From positions 351,859-415,858 of the forward strand of contig NZ_AYSJ01000013.1 of assembly GCF_000517265.1 (NCBI RefSeq): a stretch of DNA of 64,000 nt, given 5' to 3'. This document shows, one piece after another, positions 1-10,526 of the stretch. Every line of letters begins with the position of its first letter. Positions within the stretch are counted from its first letter, which is position 1. A model generated the notes under the pieces. That model was given only the letters and a program-made list of their open reading frames with translations. It had not been told where the DNA came from and searched no databases. The position numbers and the translations under genes are program-made. Source of the DNA: Photorhabdus khanii NC19 (GTDB lineage: Bacteria > Pseudomonadota > Gammaproteobacteria > Enterobacterales > Enterobacteriaceae).

Positions 1-127
1 CATGCCTGATGTTGCCTATGAAGTCGCTAAACGCGCAGCGGCTAAAGGCGCTAAGTACTACCATATCACCCGTGAATGGCAATCCAGTGGTGGCTCCTCT
101 ACTATCAGTGCAGACCTGTTCAAATAA
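1..127 (+). CDS. ydgH: YdgH-like DUF1471 protein, C-terminal fragment at window edge
   Basis: An open frame enters from the left edge and ends at the TAA at 125-127. The last 41 codons contain the segment KGAKYYHITREW and end SADLFK. This fits the C-terminal DUF1471 (YhcN/BhsA-type) domain as found in the periplasmic protein YdgH. The start lies outside the window, so length and signal peptide cannot be judged. In E. coli ydgH neighbours ydgI (from memory), and a ydgI-like gene lies at 3563, which supports the name. A strong terminator follows. Confidence 0.6.
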   Translation, partial: MPDVAYEVAKRAAAKGAKYYHITREWQSSGGSSTISADLFK

Positions 128-142
128 TCTGTTTAATTTAAG

Positions 143-178
143 AAAAAGGCACATATGGTAACCATATGTGCCTTTTTT
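143..178. terminator. bidirectional intrinsic terminator between ydgH and stlE
   Basis: A near-perfect inverted repeat (arms aggcacatatggt and its complement) has an A-run on the left and a T-run on the right. It can therefore terminate the convergent ydgH (plus) and stlE (minus) transcripts. Confidence 0.85.
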
Positions 179-205
179 ACTGCAAGGATAATAAAATTCT
201 TCAAA

Positions 206-448
206 TCAGCCGGCTGATTCTAACTTCAAACGGATACAATCAATGGCGTTTTGTACCGTCACCATTTTTTCCGCCTCTGTATCGTCAATAGTTATCTCGA
301 AACGTTCTTCCAAAGCCATAATCAACTCGACACTATCTAACGAATCGGCACCCAATTCCTCGAATGTCTGTGTGGTAAGAATCTGGGTTTCAGGTATTCC
401 AAGTTGTTCTGCAACAACATTTTTGACATGATTCTCTAAATTTTCCAC
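206..448 (-). CDS. stlE: acyl carrier protein of the stilbene/dialkylresorcinol pathway
   Basis: An 80-residue acyl carrier protein. The motif GADSLDSVE carries Ser36, the site for the 4'-phosphopantetheine arm. Acidic helix-2 residues (LIMALEERFEI) follow, as in stand-alone type II ACPs. It is the last gene of a minus-strand set: ketosynthase stlD ends 76 nt upstream and cyclase stlC precedes that. In Photorhabdus a cyclase-ketosynthase-ACP trio (StlC, StlD, StlE) builds the ring of isopropylstilbene; homologous trios elsewhere make dialkylresorcinols. It is separate from the fatty-acid ACP locus, with no fab genes nearby. The product assignment is inferred from gene order and family. Confidence 0.8.
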   Translation of the reverse strand: MENLENHVKNVVAEQLGIPETQILTTQTFEELGADSLDSVELIMALEERFEITIDDTEAEKMVTVQNAIDCIRLKLESAG

Positions 449-524
449 GCTATTATCTTCCTAATGTACTCACATTCGGGGAAACTCGTCGTTTCCCCCT
501 TTTTCATTAATTGAAGTTAAATAT

Positions 525-1673
<1,149 letters not shown>

Positions 1674-1677
1674 TTAC

Positions 1678-2622
1678 TTATTTATCTCCTTTATCATCAT
1701 AGCGGGCAGAACCAGATGGTTGTTCATAGTATTTTTGTAACTCATTAAGACGTTCTTTCAGTAATACGGTCAGCAAACGGCGAATAACCACTGAAATAGG
1801 TAAGACAACCAGTGCCATGAGTATCAAATAGATCACAAACATGGTTAATAGAGAACGCCTTACCCATTTTCCCCGTTTACCTACACGATAAATAAATCCA
1901 GACCACAATCTAAATCCCCGATGTATAGCACGTTCACCGAAAATAAAAGATTGATCAACAAATACGGCTCCTAACCCTTTCAACATCGGGTCATCAACTT
2001 TCTCTTTATCCGCTTTAAGCGCTGTTACTAATGCATCCCCGAAACGTTTAGCTCCCTGAACATCTTCCTTCGATACCCCGGCCGGCGGTAAACTGGCAAT
2101 GGGTTGTTTTTTTCCTGTCATTAACCACAACGGGGTTGTAAACAATGTTGCAAAAAAGTTTGCTTTATCAATAAAAACCACGTTATCGCGCAGGGACGCC
2201 CCACTTTCATGTAAAAGCTTTTTGACGGTTTCCTGGGCCATCAGCCACATATTTCGACAAGCAATAACCGTTACCACGGGTCGACCATTGAGTAATCGTT
2301 TTCCTTCTTTACTCTTAAGAAATGCGGTTATCGGAGGAGATGGTGACAAATACCAAACTTGATAGCCTAATATGACCAAGTCAAAAGGTGCTTCATCCTC
2401 CAGATGCAAAGGTGCTAATTCAGGTGGATGTAACTGCACCGTTTCCGGAAAAGCATCAACAAATTTAGAAAATGACCAAGGAAATGGATACTCTGGAATG
2501 GGTTTCAGAACCACTTCACGAATGTATATCTCATCAGACTCATGCAAAGGTGAGATTAAACTTTTTACCACCTCGATCAATTGGCCACTTTGGGAATACG
2601 ATATCACCAGAACACGCTTCAT
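1678..2622 (-). CDS. stlC: flavodoxin-like cyclase/aromatase with C-terminal membrane segment
   Basis: 314 residues. The N-terminal half looks flavodoxin-like: a beta strand followed by SYSQSGQL, and LVILGYQVWYLSPSPP further on. The C-terminal third has a hydrophobic stretch at about 258-285, so it is probably membrane anchored. This fits the enzymes annotated as dialkylresorcinol condensing enzyme DarA, called StlC in the isopropylstilbene pathway, which cyclise and aromatise the intermediate made by the ketosynthase. It is the first gene of the minus-strand trio stlC-stlD-stlE and is preceded by a long AT-rich spacer holding the promoter. The exact chemistry is an inference from the family. 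Confidence 0.78.
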   Translation of the reverse strand: MKRVLVISYSQSGQLIEVVKSLISPLHESDEIYIREVVLKPIPEYPFPWSFSKFVDAFPETVQLHPPELAPLHLEDEAPFDLVILGYQVWYLSPSPPITAFLKSKEGKRLLNGRPVVTVIACRNMWLMAQETVKKLLHESGASLRDNVVFIDKANFFATLFTTPLWLMTGKKQPIASLPPAGVSKEDVQGAKRFGDALVTALKADKEKVDDPMLKGLGAVFVDQSFIFGERAIHRGFRLWSGFIYRVGKRGKWVRRSLLTMFVIYLILMALVVLPISVVIRRLLTVLLKERLNELQKYYEQPSGSARYDDKGDK

Positions 2623-3562
2623 ATGTTCTAACCTTTATGAATATTTAATACTAAGCCATTCGTCGGCGCCTAAAAGATAATAATTCGAATAACAACTATC
2701 GCCTAACTATCTAAATTTTTTAGCATATATACATATAATCATTCCTGAAAACTAAAAGCATCGACAAGAATATGAATTAATAGATAACAGGTTAATATTT
2801 TCACAAACAATATAAATCAAAGTGGTCGTTGTCAACATGATTTTTTTATTTTTATATAAGAATAGTTTTATGTCACATTAACGAACATTAATTTGTTACT
2901 GGTGAAAATAGTTGATGAAAAATATATTAACTCAAAGCTAAAATTAACAAAACAAATTAAAATACAAAAAATAATCAAACAAAATCAATTAATTAAAAAA
3001 ATAAATATGGAAATTTTAATTTAATAATACATTCATAACATTATAAATCAGCGTACTAAAAAGAATGACTTAACTGTCTGATATGGAAACAAATGATTAT
3101 TATTTCCAAGTAATAATATTACATAGGAAAATAAATATTAAAGACACCCCATTTACCTTTTGTAATTATTTTCATTAAACTTTGATATTGATTGGATAAA
3201 TTAAAATAAAAATTACTTAATTAGTAATAACATCACAATGCTTTATATTTATCATTTACTCCTCTTAGCATAATAAATGGCATTATAAAAATAACCCATA
3301 TAAGTTTATAAAAATAAATTGTATGAAATGACATCTTAACCATCACTCTAACAATGCATAAATTTTATAGTTATCTGCATAGAAAACCATTGCATCCAGT
3401 CCATACCCTCCGTAGAATCCCCCTCTATTTCTAGGTTTAACCAGTCTGTTTTTCCGTTCTATACAGCTTGGAAGCGACAAAAACCCAATGCCCAATTCAT
3501 TTTTGTGATCGGGGTAATGAACTGGCTAACAATGCAGTTTATGTCATATTAGGAACATATCT
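2623..3562. other. AT-rich spacer between stlC and ydgI
   Basis: About 940 bp with no convincing gene on either strand; most of it (roughly 2690-3330) is very AT-rich. It must hold the divergent promoters of stlCDE and ydgI, but no operator stood out. Such AT-rich leaders are typical H-NS-silenced territory, which is an inference only. Confidence 0.6.
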
Positions 3563-4954
3563 TTGGAAAAAAAACTAGGTCTTACAGCTCTTACTGCTCT
3601 GGTACTCAGCTCTATGGTCGGCGCGGGTGTTTTCAGCTTACCGCAAAATATGGCTGAAATTGCCAGCCCGGCTGCGTTAATGATTGGTTGGGGAATAACA
3701 GGTGTCGGTATCCTGTTTCTGGCTACCGCCCTGCTATTTCTCTCTCGCCTTCGCCCGGATCTTGATGGAGGCATTTTCACTTATGCTAAAGAAGGCTTTG
3801 GTGAACTAATAGGCTTCTGTTCTGCCTGGGGATATTGGTTATGTGCGGTAGTTGCCAATGTTTCTTATCTGGTTATCGTTTTTGCCGCCCTGAGTTTCTT
3901 TACTGATAAAGAAGGCATCGTCATCTTTGGTGACGGCAATACCTGGCAGTCCCTATTGGGAGAATCTGTTTTACTCTGGTTAGTACACTGGTTGGTACTC
4001 CGTGGCGTTCAAACCGCAGCTGGAATCAACAAACTGGCAACAATGGCAAAATTGCTGCCTTTAGGCGCTTTCATTATTCTTGCCACAATCGCATTTAAAA
4101 TGGATATCTTTGATCTTGACTTTACAGGCATCGACTTGGGTGTTCCTGTCTGGCAACAAGTAAAAGACACGATGCTGATCACCCTTTGGGTCTTCATTGG
4201 TATCGAAGGTGCCGTTGTGGTTTCAGCCAGGGCAAAAAAACGTAAAGATGTTGGGATTGCGACTATGCTAGCGGTCGTCGTCGCATTAGGAATATACATA
4301 TTAGTTACCCTGCTCTCCCTTGGGTTAGTTCCGCGGCCTGAGTTAGCTGAAATACGCAATCCATCTATGGCAAACCTGATGGTAGGGCTTATTGGTTCGG
4401 CAGGTGAAATCATTATTGCCGCCGGATTAATTATTTCCGTTTGCGGCGCTTATCTAAGCTGGACAATCATGGCGGCGGAAGTTCCATTCATCGCTTCCCA
4501 ACACGGCTCTTTCCCGAAAATTTTTGGCCTACAAAACTGTAACAACGCACCCTCATCCTCATTGTGGTTGACTAATGGGGCCGTACAACTCTCTCTCGTT
4601 TTGATTTGGTTAAGTGGGAGCAATTACAATTCATTACTGGCAATTGCATCAGAGATGATTTTAATGCCCTATTTTCTTGTTGGCGCATTTCTGTTGAAGG
4701 TCGCTTTTGATCGTAGTAACAAAGGATTATTGCTGATTGCTGTTGGGGCTTGTACTTATGGCCTATGGCTGCTTTATGCATCCGGTTTGATGAATTTGTT
4801 ATTGTCTGTCGTTCTCTATGCTCCGGGTGTTATTGTTTTCCTGTATGCTCGCAGTCAAAACCCACAAAAAAATAACCTTTATCTGGCTGAAAAGCTCGCT
4901 ATGGCTACATTGTTGATAGCAACAATCCCTGCAACTTGGTTGTTAATCAAATAA
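3563..4954 (+). CDS. ydgI: APC-family basic amino acid antiporter (YdgI/ArcD type)
   Basis: 463 residues and about 12 hydrophobic segments of the amino acid/polyamine antiporter (APA) group. The N-terminal SSMVGAGVFSLPQNM is the substrate-binding TM1 signature of arginine/ornithine and related antiporters. It would sit in the inner membrane and exchange a basic amino acid for its product. The chosen start is a TTG preceded by AGGA with 8 nt spacing; no ATG is available in frame nearby. The name follows similarity and the E. coli ydgH-ydgI neighbourhood. Substrate is not determinable here. A terminator hairpin follows. Confidence 0.8.
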   Translation: MEKKLGLTALTALVLSSMVGAGVFSLPQNMAEIASPAALMIGWGITGVGILFLATALLFLSRLRPDLDGGIFTYAKEGFGELIGFCSAWGYWLCAVVANVSYLVIVFAALSFFTDKEGIVIFGDGNTWQSLLGESVLLWLVHWLVLRGVQTAAGINKLATMAKLLPLGAFIILATIAFKMDIFDLDFTGIDLGVPVWQQVKDTMLITLWVFIGIEGAVVVSARAKKRKDVGIATMLAVVVALGIYILVTLLSLGLVPRPELAEIRNPSMANLMVGLIGSAGEIIIAAGLIISVCGAYLSWTIMAAEVPFIASQHGSFPKIFGLQNCNNAPSSSLWLTNGAVQLSLVLIWLSGSNYNSLLAIASEMILMPYFLVGAFLLKVAFDRSNKGLLLIAVGACTYGLWLLYASGLMNLLLSVVLYAPGVIVFLYARSQNPQKNNLYLAEKLAMATLLIATIPATWLLIK

Positions 4955-4969
4955 TCCCGTCAAATCTAG

Positions 4970-4996
4970 GCCATTACTCTCCTGTAATGGCTTGCT
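4970..4996 (+). terminator. intrinsic terminator after ydgI
   Basis: Arms gccattac (4970-4977) and gtaatggc (4984-4991) with a 6-nt loop, followed by a T-rich stretch. Confidence 0.6.
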
Positions 4997-5184
4997 GTAT
5001 TTTTATATTTCAATTTGTTTAATTTTTGCACTGTTCTGGCATATTTTTTAGTTGTTATCTTTCAAAGTATGTTGTAACTAACTTCGTTAAAGCCGATCTA
5101 GGTCGCCACCGCTCAAAGCCGGTCATCGGAACTGTCCCTGTCTGGAAAATCCGCACCTCCCTGACAGAGACTAGATATCGCTCT

Positions 5185-6024
5185 TTAGTTATTCAGTTTG
5201 TCGGCCCAATCCGCAATCGCATCCGCTGTATCAATCGGTTTCACAGCGGGCAACGCATGGCTGGCCCCTTCGATCACAGCGACAGTAACACGGTTGCCGA
5301 ACTCGTCCTTTGCTTCCATCCGCGACTCTTTAGGTCGGAACGGGTCAGACCCCGCTTGTAGATCGAGGATCGGTGCCGTCCCACCAGCCCACCAATCCTT
5401 ACGATTAGTCAGCTTACGCGCCGCGGACTGGCTTTTTACGACATCAGAATGCCAACCCTCAAGCCAAGGTGTCGGATCATTACCTTCCGCGAAGAAGGCA
5501 AGCCGAAGCCGTGCCAGTCGCTCCTCGCGGGTGGATTTCGGATCATTGATCACAGTGATCGCATCCGAAAGCTCCGCAGGCCAAGATTTCGCAGCCCCTG
5601 CCAAAAGCACTATGCCACGCGTCATTTCGGGATAATCCGAGGAGATTGTCTTGGCGATCCAGTGACCATAAGCGTGACCCACTACGATTGCCTTACTGCC
5701 TTCCGCTGCAATCACCGCCGCAAAATCGTCGGCAAAGTCGTGGAAGGTCACGTTCTCCATCGGGCCAGTCGACCCCGAGATTCCACGTGGCTCAGGCAGA
5801 GCGACGCGATAGCCACGCTCCGCCAGTCGGTCCGCGAGCGGCGCAAATTCCGCCGTTCCCCGTCCGGTTGAGGCGAGTATCATGATCAGCGGCCCCTCCC
5901 CGCGTACCGAATATTCGATCTGAGCTACACCATTGGTGACGGTTTTCTGCTCTGATTCCATGGCCAAAACGGGCTGCGCGCCTGCGAGCACAAGGGCCAA
6001 TAAGCCAAAGACGAACTGTTTCAT
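5185..6024 (-). CDS. secreted alpha/beta-hydrolase-fold protein of foreign base composition, Ala at the nucleophile position
   Basis: 279 residues. A signal peptide (MKQFVFGLLALVLAGAQPVLA) implies export to the periplasm. The fold is alpha/beta-hydrolase: an oxyanion-region motif ILASTGRG, a strand-turn-helix 'elbow' VVGHAYGHW, and a late His in EGASHALP. In classical members the elbow is GxSxG, but residue 118 here is Ala (codon GCT), so the usual serine nucleophile is absent. The gene is strikingly GC-rich (41 of 60 bases at 5761-5820) against about 23% in the spacer at 6181-6240, indicating recent import, probably from a high-GC proteobacterium. No mobile gene remains beside it. Function is unknown; a non-catalytic or altered mechanism is possible. 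Confidence 0.75.
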   Translation of the reverse strand: MKQFVFGLLALVLAGAQPVLAMESEQKTVTNGVAQIEYSVRGEGPLIMILASTGRGTAEFAPLADRLAERGYRVALPEPRGISGSTGPMENVTFHDFADDFAAVIAAEGSKAIVVGHAYGHWIAKTISSDYPEMTRGIVLLAGAAKSWPAELSDAITVINDPKSTREERLARLRLAFFAEGNDPTPWLEGWHSDVVKSQSAARKLTNRKDWWAGGTAPILDLQAGSDPFRPKESRMEAKDEFGNRVTVAVIEGASHALPAVKPIDTADAIADWADKLNN

Positions 6025-6595
6025 TTTTCCTCTCTTACAATGTTGATTACGTTGAGGGTCATATTATCTTCGTTCAAAAGAGTTTCATTCCAGAATAGAT
6101 GGCAGAGCGTGGTGTAGCTTACCAAGTATCGATTAAAAATGATTATCTCATCAGGCTATTTTTTCCTGCGACAGTATAGAAAAAAAGAATAAATTTTTCA
6201 GTGCGATACACTAACCGTGATATAAATCACAATTTATTTTATAACTAATTATTAATTAATAAATATTCTTATCCGTTAGCATAATAGTTTATTCCATATG
6301 ATAAATTACAATAAACTTTGAAAAAAATCCTGTCTAGTCATTAATTATAGATAAAAATCTTAAATGCAGAATATTACCGAGTCATTCTTTGGATTCTTCC
6401 GAATTAATCGCTATTATCATCCACACTTTATCCTAAATAAGAAATACCAAACAAAACACCGTTTGACCTATGCTTCTGATTATCGGATAAGAGCTTTAGA
6501 TACTTACATGCTGTATTGACATTTATACAGTCTCAGTTCAATCAATGTTTCTGTTTCCCTGCCGTAATACTCATCAGGGTTAGGATCTATTTACA
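6025..6595. other. AT-rich upstream region of the fimbrial operon
   Basis: 570 bp without a credible ORF. It contains the promoter region of the hydrolase on one side and of the fimbrial operon on the other. I found no pair of inverted repeats here like those flanking invertible fimbrial promoters, and no recombinase gene next to it. Confidence 0.5.
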
Positions 6596-7126
6596 ATGAA
6601 CACTAAACTGATTATTTCATCCTTACTTGTATCTTCTGTGTTTATCTCTGTAGCAAACGCGGCAGATGGAAAGATCAATTTTACAGGTAACATCATCGCT
6701 AATGCTTGTAAAATCGATACAGATTCTGCAAATCAAAATGTGAACATGGGGACAATTAGCTCAAATGCATTTAGTGGTGTAGATAGTGCCGCTGCTGCAA
6801 CACCTTTTAGCATTAAGATGAGTGATTGCCCACCAGAATATACTCATGCACAAGTTAAATTTGATGGGCAAATAGATAATAAAAATAGCAATCTTCTCGC
6901 TTTATCCAATGATAAAGGCCAGGCAGTCGCCAATGGTGTTGCTATTGGTATCTATGAAGAAGATAATTCAACCCTGATCCCTTTGGCAAAAGCCTCCAAA
7001 CTTCAGGCTTTTACTGATCAAAAAACCGCAGAATTGAAATTCATTGCAAAATATATTGCTACAGCTCAAACAATTAGCCCAGGATCTGGGGATGCAGTCG
7101 CTAACTTTACTGTTGTTTATAACTAA
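6596..7126 (+). CDS. major fimbrial subunit of a chaperone-usher pilus
   Basis: 176 residues with a signal peptide cut after about residue 22 (SVANA/ADGK). The mature protein has the pilin disulfide pair (Cys in NACKID and in SDCPPEY). It ends in the alternating pattern ANFTVVYN with a penultimate Tyr, the strand normally capped by the chaperone and donated to the next subunit. It is the first gene of a four-gene operon followed by chaperone, usher and a large tip-type subunit. As the promoter-proximal pilin it is probably the shaft subunit. Which Photorhabdus fimbria this corresponds to I cannot tell. Confidence 0.88.
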   Translation: MNTKLIISSLLVSSVFISVANAADGKINFTGNIIANACKIDTDSANQNVNMGTISSNAFSGVDSAAAATPFSIKMSDCPPEYTHAQVKFDGQIDNKNSNLLALSNDKGQAVANGVAIGIYEEDNSTLIPLAKASKLQAFTDQKTAELKFIAKYIATAQTISPGSGDAVANFTVVYN

Positions 7127-7249
7127 GACAGAACAAACTTAGAACAAAAACTCCTTCACGTTTTGTTTCTAATAAAGCAGTATGAGGCATGGATGCCCAT
7201 AAATCCCACAGGATAGCGTATAAAAATACGATAAAATGGAGAGATTACC

Positions 7250-7924
7250 GTGCAATTCCAACGCCTACTAACTATGATATTTCTATATATTATCAGCATA
7301 AATTTTTCTATCGCAGGTGTCGTCATTGGCGGAACCCGTGTTATTTACATAAGTGATAAAAAGGAAGCATCCATTTCTATAAACAACCCGGAAAAAGATG
7401 CACCTTATCTGATTCAGTCTTGGATCCAAGATGAAAGCGATAATATGAAAACCCCATTTATCGTTACTCCCCCAATATTTAAACTCGCAGCAGGTCAAGA
7501 AAATATTCTTCGGATTGTAAAAACAGGGAGTAATCTACCCGAAGATCGGGAATCACTTTTTTGGTTGAATGTAAAGTCTATTCCTACCTCGGTGAAATCA
7601 GATCAAAATCAATTACAGATTACAGTTAAGTCAAAATTTAAATTGTTTTACCGCCCTGCAAATTTGGCAGAAAAATCAAGTACTGCATACAAAGAACTCA
7701 AATTCAGAATGGAAAATAATTTGTTAATCGCAGAAAACCCTACCCCTTACTTTGTCTCATTCTCTCACCTTAAAATAGATCAACATGAAATAAAACCTGC
7801 GGGAATGATTAGACCTTTTAGTCAACTAAGCTGGACTCTGCCTGCAAATAACATAAAGCAGGTAAGTTGGAAAGTTATTAATGATTTTGGGGGCGTCACT
7901 GCCGAAGAAAAAATAATCATTTAA
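7250..7924 (+). CDS. periplasmic pilus chaperone (PapD/FimC family)
   Basis: 224 residues. The start is a GTG with GGAGAG upstream. A signal peptide is followed by VVIGGTRVIY, the G1-A1 strand region of PapD-like chaperones. Further family marks are KEASISINNPEKDAPYLIQSW, LFWLNVKSIP and a second immunoglobulin domain from about residue 130. It would bind pilin subunits by donor-strand complementation and deliver them to the usher encoded 42 nt downstream. Confidence 0.92.
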   Translation: MQFQRLLTMIFLYIISINFSIAGVVIGGTRVIYISDKKEASISINNPEKDAPYLIQSWIQDESDNMKTPFIVTPPIFKLAAGQENILRIVKTGSNLPEDRESLFWLNVKSIPTSVKSDQNQLQITVKSKFKLFYRPANLAEKSSTAYKELKFRMENNLLIAENPTPYFVSFSHLKIDQHEIKPAGMIRPFSQLSWTLPANNIKQVSWKVINDFGGVTAEEKIII

Positions 7925-7966
7925 CAAAATAGTCACATAAATTTATTCTATGCTAGAAAGTTAATT

Positions 7967-10507
7967 ATGGAAAAGTACTCACAGCATAAAACTAATAAGA
8001 AATCATATGATATTGAACATTCATGGCTCTCATTACCATTATTTATGACAGTTGGAGTACTTTTTTACTCTGCCAAAACTTATTCTGAAGATTATTTCAA
8101 CATCCATGCGTTAGAAGTGGGAACTCATTTTGGTTCCCCTAAAGATATTGATCTCTCTATTTTTACACAGGATGACCAACCCCCTGGCATTTACTGGGTA
8201 GATATTTATCTTAATAAAGATAAAATAGAGACCAGAAACGTGAACTTTACTATGGTAAATAATAAATTACTTCCTAAACTAACCATTCAGCAATTACAGA
8301 ACATGGGGGTAAAAATTGACACATTCCCAGAATTAATCAGTTTACCACCAGAAACAGAGCTGTCTGATTTAGGTCAATATATTCCATCAGCAAGCACTGT
8401 CTTTAATTTTGGTCAACAAAGGTTAGATATCAGTATTCCACAAGCAATGTTAAATAATCAGGCAAGAGGTTATGTTTCACCTGAATTATGGCAGCAAGGG
8501 TTAACTTCATTATTAATTAACTACAATTACAGTGGTTCCAATACCTGGCAAGACAATCCATCTGGCTCTACACAAACCAACTATCTGAATCTTCGAACAG
8601 GTGCTAATTGGCAAGCATGGCGTCTGCGCAATTATTCCACCTATACCAGCCGCGATAAGAGTTGGAAAAGTATTAATACCTACTTACAACGGGATATCCA
8701 TTCACTAAAAGGACAGTTAACGCTGGGTGACAGCTTTACATCTTCCTATATTTTTGATGGCGTCCAATTTCGTGGCTTACAATTAGCTTCTGACGATAAT
8801 ATGTTACCAGACAGCTTAAAAGGTTTTGCCCCTACTATCCGGGGAATTGCTCAAAGTAATGCACAGGTCACAATCAGACAAAGCGGTTATATCATTTATC
8901 AAACTTATGTTTCACCGGGTCCATTTGTCATTAATGACCTTTTCCCAACGACAACAAGTGGAAACCTGGAAGTTATTATTAAAGAAGCCGATGGTCAGGA
9001 ACATCGCTCTATCCAATCTTTTTCCACAATACCTATCATGTTACGAGAAGGAGGTATTCAATATTCAGTCACTCTGGGTCAGTACCAATCATCAAATAAT
9101 CGTGGGCGAAAACCTAATTTTTCCCAAGCAGCACTAATCTACGGCCTTTCCAATAATATCACTACCTATGGAGGGGCTATTTTTTCAAAAGATTATCAAT
9201 CGGTTGCTTTAGGCTCAGGTTATAATTTTGGTATATTTGGTTCTCTCTCTTTTGACATAACACATGCGAATACCAATTTGCCATCAAATATAAGTACCAA
9301 AGGGCAATCTTACCGCTTTCAATATGCAAAAGATCTTCCATTAACCGGAACTAATTTTACTCTGGCAGGTTATCGCTATTCGACACGTGGCTTTTATGAC
9401 TTTAAAGAAGCTAATGATATAGACAATCCCAATAAAAATGACTGGCGCTATCGCACCAATAAAAGAAGCAAACTGCAATTGCATATTAATCAGTCCATTG
9501 GGGATTTTGGTAGTTTATATCTATCTGCTTTTCAACAAAATTACTGGCAGCAACATGGCTATGAACGTAATATCAACGCAGGCTATAACATCAATTATAA
9601 CAATATTAATTACAGTTTAAATTATACCTATAATCAACTCCCCGATACGAATAAAAATGAACAGCTTTTCTCATTCAGCATACAGGTTCCATTAGATCGC
9701 TGGCTAAAAAATAGCTGGGCCAGTTACAATTTGAATACGAATAAAAACAAGGATATTTCCCACCAAGTGGGTTTAAGTGGTACGGCACTGGAGGATAATA
9801 ATTTAATTTATAGTTTACAACAGAGTTATGCTAATCACGGTACTGGAGCTGGCGGCCATATACACACAGAATATAAAGGATCTTATGGTCAGCTTAGTGC
9901 CGGCTATAGCTATGATAATCATTCCCGCCAGCTGAATTATGGCCTTCAAGGAGGAATTGTTGCTCACCCATATGGCATTACTCTTTCGCAACATTTAGGA
10001 GATACACTGGCATTAGTCCGGGCTGATGGCGCTCAAGGAATAAAGATCCAGAATAATGTAGGTATTACCACTGACCGGAATGGGTATGCCGTTATTCCTT
10101 ATGTCAGCAGCTACCGTAAAAACCGAATTGCGCTGGATACCCACTCATTAGCTGATAATGTCGATATTGACGCTAATGCCCAAACAGTCATTCCCACTCA
10201 GGGGGCATTGGTCCTGGCCAATTTCAAAACCCGAATAGGCCACAGGGTGTTGATAAATATTTACTATCAAGAAAATCCGATTCCTTTTGGTGCTATTGTC
10301 ACGTTAGAAAAACAGCATGAGATTAATGAAGCAAACAGTGCTATGGTCAGCCATGAAGGGCAAGTTTATCTCACTGGTTTACCCGATAGTGGACGGTTAC
10401 TGGTTAAATGGGGTTATAAAGATATTCAGGAATGCTTAGCTCATTACAAACTGCCAGAAAAAAGCCCTTTATCTGGCATTTATACAATAGAAGCACACTG
10501 CAAATAA
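7967..10507 (+). CDS. outer-membrane fimbrial usher (PapC/FimD family)
   Basis: 846 residues, the usual usher length. After an N-terminal hydrophobic segment the mature part begins EDYFNIHALEVG, the chaperone-binding N-domain. The central beta-barrel (YSGSNTW, LQRDIHSLKGQLTLG) carries the plug region. The C-terminal domains (GALVLANFKTRIG, VYLTGLPDSGRLLVKWG, and Cys residues near the end) are typical. The stretch before the signal peptide (MEKYSQHKTNKKSYD) is longer than usual. The usher forms the assembly pore for the subunits encoded on both sides. Confidence 0.93.
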   Translation: MEKYSQHKTNKKSYDIEHSWLSLPLFMTVGVLFYSAKTYSEDYFNIHALEVGTHFGSPKDIDLSIFTQDDQPPGIYWVDIYLNKDKIETRNVNFTMVNNKLLPKLTIQQLQNMGVKIDTFPELISLPPETELSDLGQYIPSASTVFNFGQQRLDISIPQAMLNNQARGYVSPELWQQGLTSLLINYNYSGSNTWQDNPSGSTQTNYLNLRTGANWQAWRLRNYSTYTSRDKSWKSINTYLQRDIHSLKGQLTLGDSFTSSYIFDGVQFRGLQLASDDNMLPDSLKGFAPTIRGIAQSNAQVTIRQSGYIIYQTYVSPGPFVINDLFPTTTSGNLEVIIKEADGQEHRSIQSFSTIPIMLREGGIQYSVTLGQYQSSNNRGRKPNFSQAALIYGLSNNITTYGGAIFSKDYQSVALGSGYNFGIFGSLSFDITHANTNLPSNISTKGQSYRFQYAKDLPLTGTNFTLAGYRYSTRGFYDFKEANDIDNPNKNDWRYRTNKRSKLQLHINQSIGDFGSLYLSAFQQNYWQQHGYERNINAGYNINYNNINYSLNYTYNQLPDTNKNEQLFSFSIQVPLDRWLKNSWASYNLNTNKNKDISHQVGLSGTALEDNNLIYSLQQSYANHGTGAGGHIHTEYKGSYGQLSAGYSYDNHSRQLNYGLQGGIVAHPYGITLSQHLGDTLALVRADGAQGIKIQNNVGITTDRNGYAVIPYVSSYRKNRIALDTHSLADNVDIDANAQTVIPTQGALVLANFKTRIGHRVLINIYYQENPIPFGAIVTLEKQHEINEANSAMVSHEGQVYLTGLPDSGRLLVKWGYKDIQECLAHYKLPEKSPLSGIYTIEAHCK

Positions 10508-10526
10508 CGATTTTCAGGAAAACACT

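Noticed and set aside
2372-2680. A 102-codon plus-strand ORF opposite stlC
   Set aside because: Antisense shadow of stlC with Ser/Cys-rich low-complexity composition and no ribosome-binding site.
5198-5885. Several plus-strand ORFs opposite the GC-rich hydrolase
   Set aside because: High GC suppresses stop codons in all frames; the minus frame has the signal peptide and fold motifs.
6025-6595. Invertible (phase-variable) promoter for the fimbrial operon
   Set aside because: I found no pair of inverted repeats flanking a promoter and no adjacent recombinase gene.
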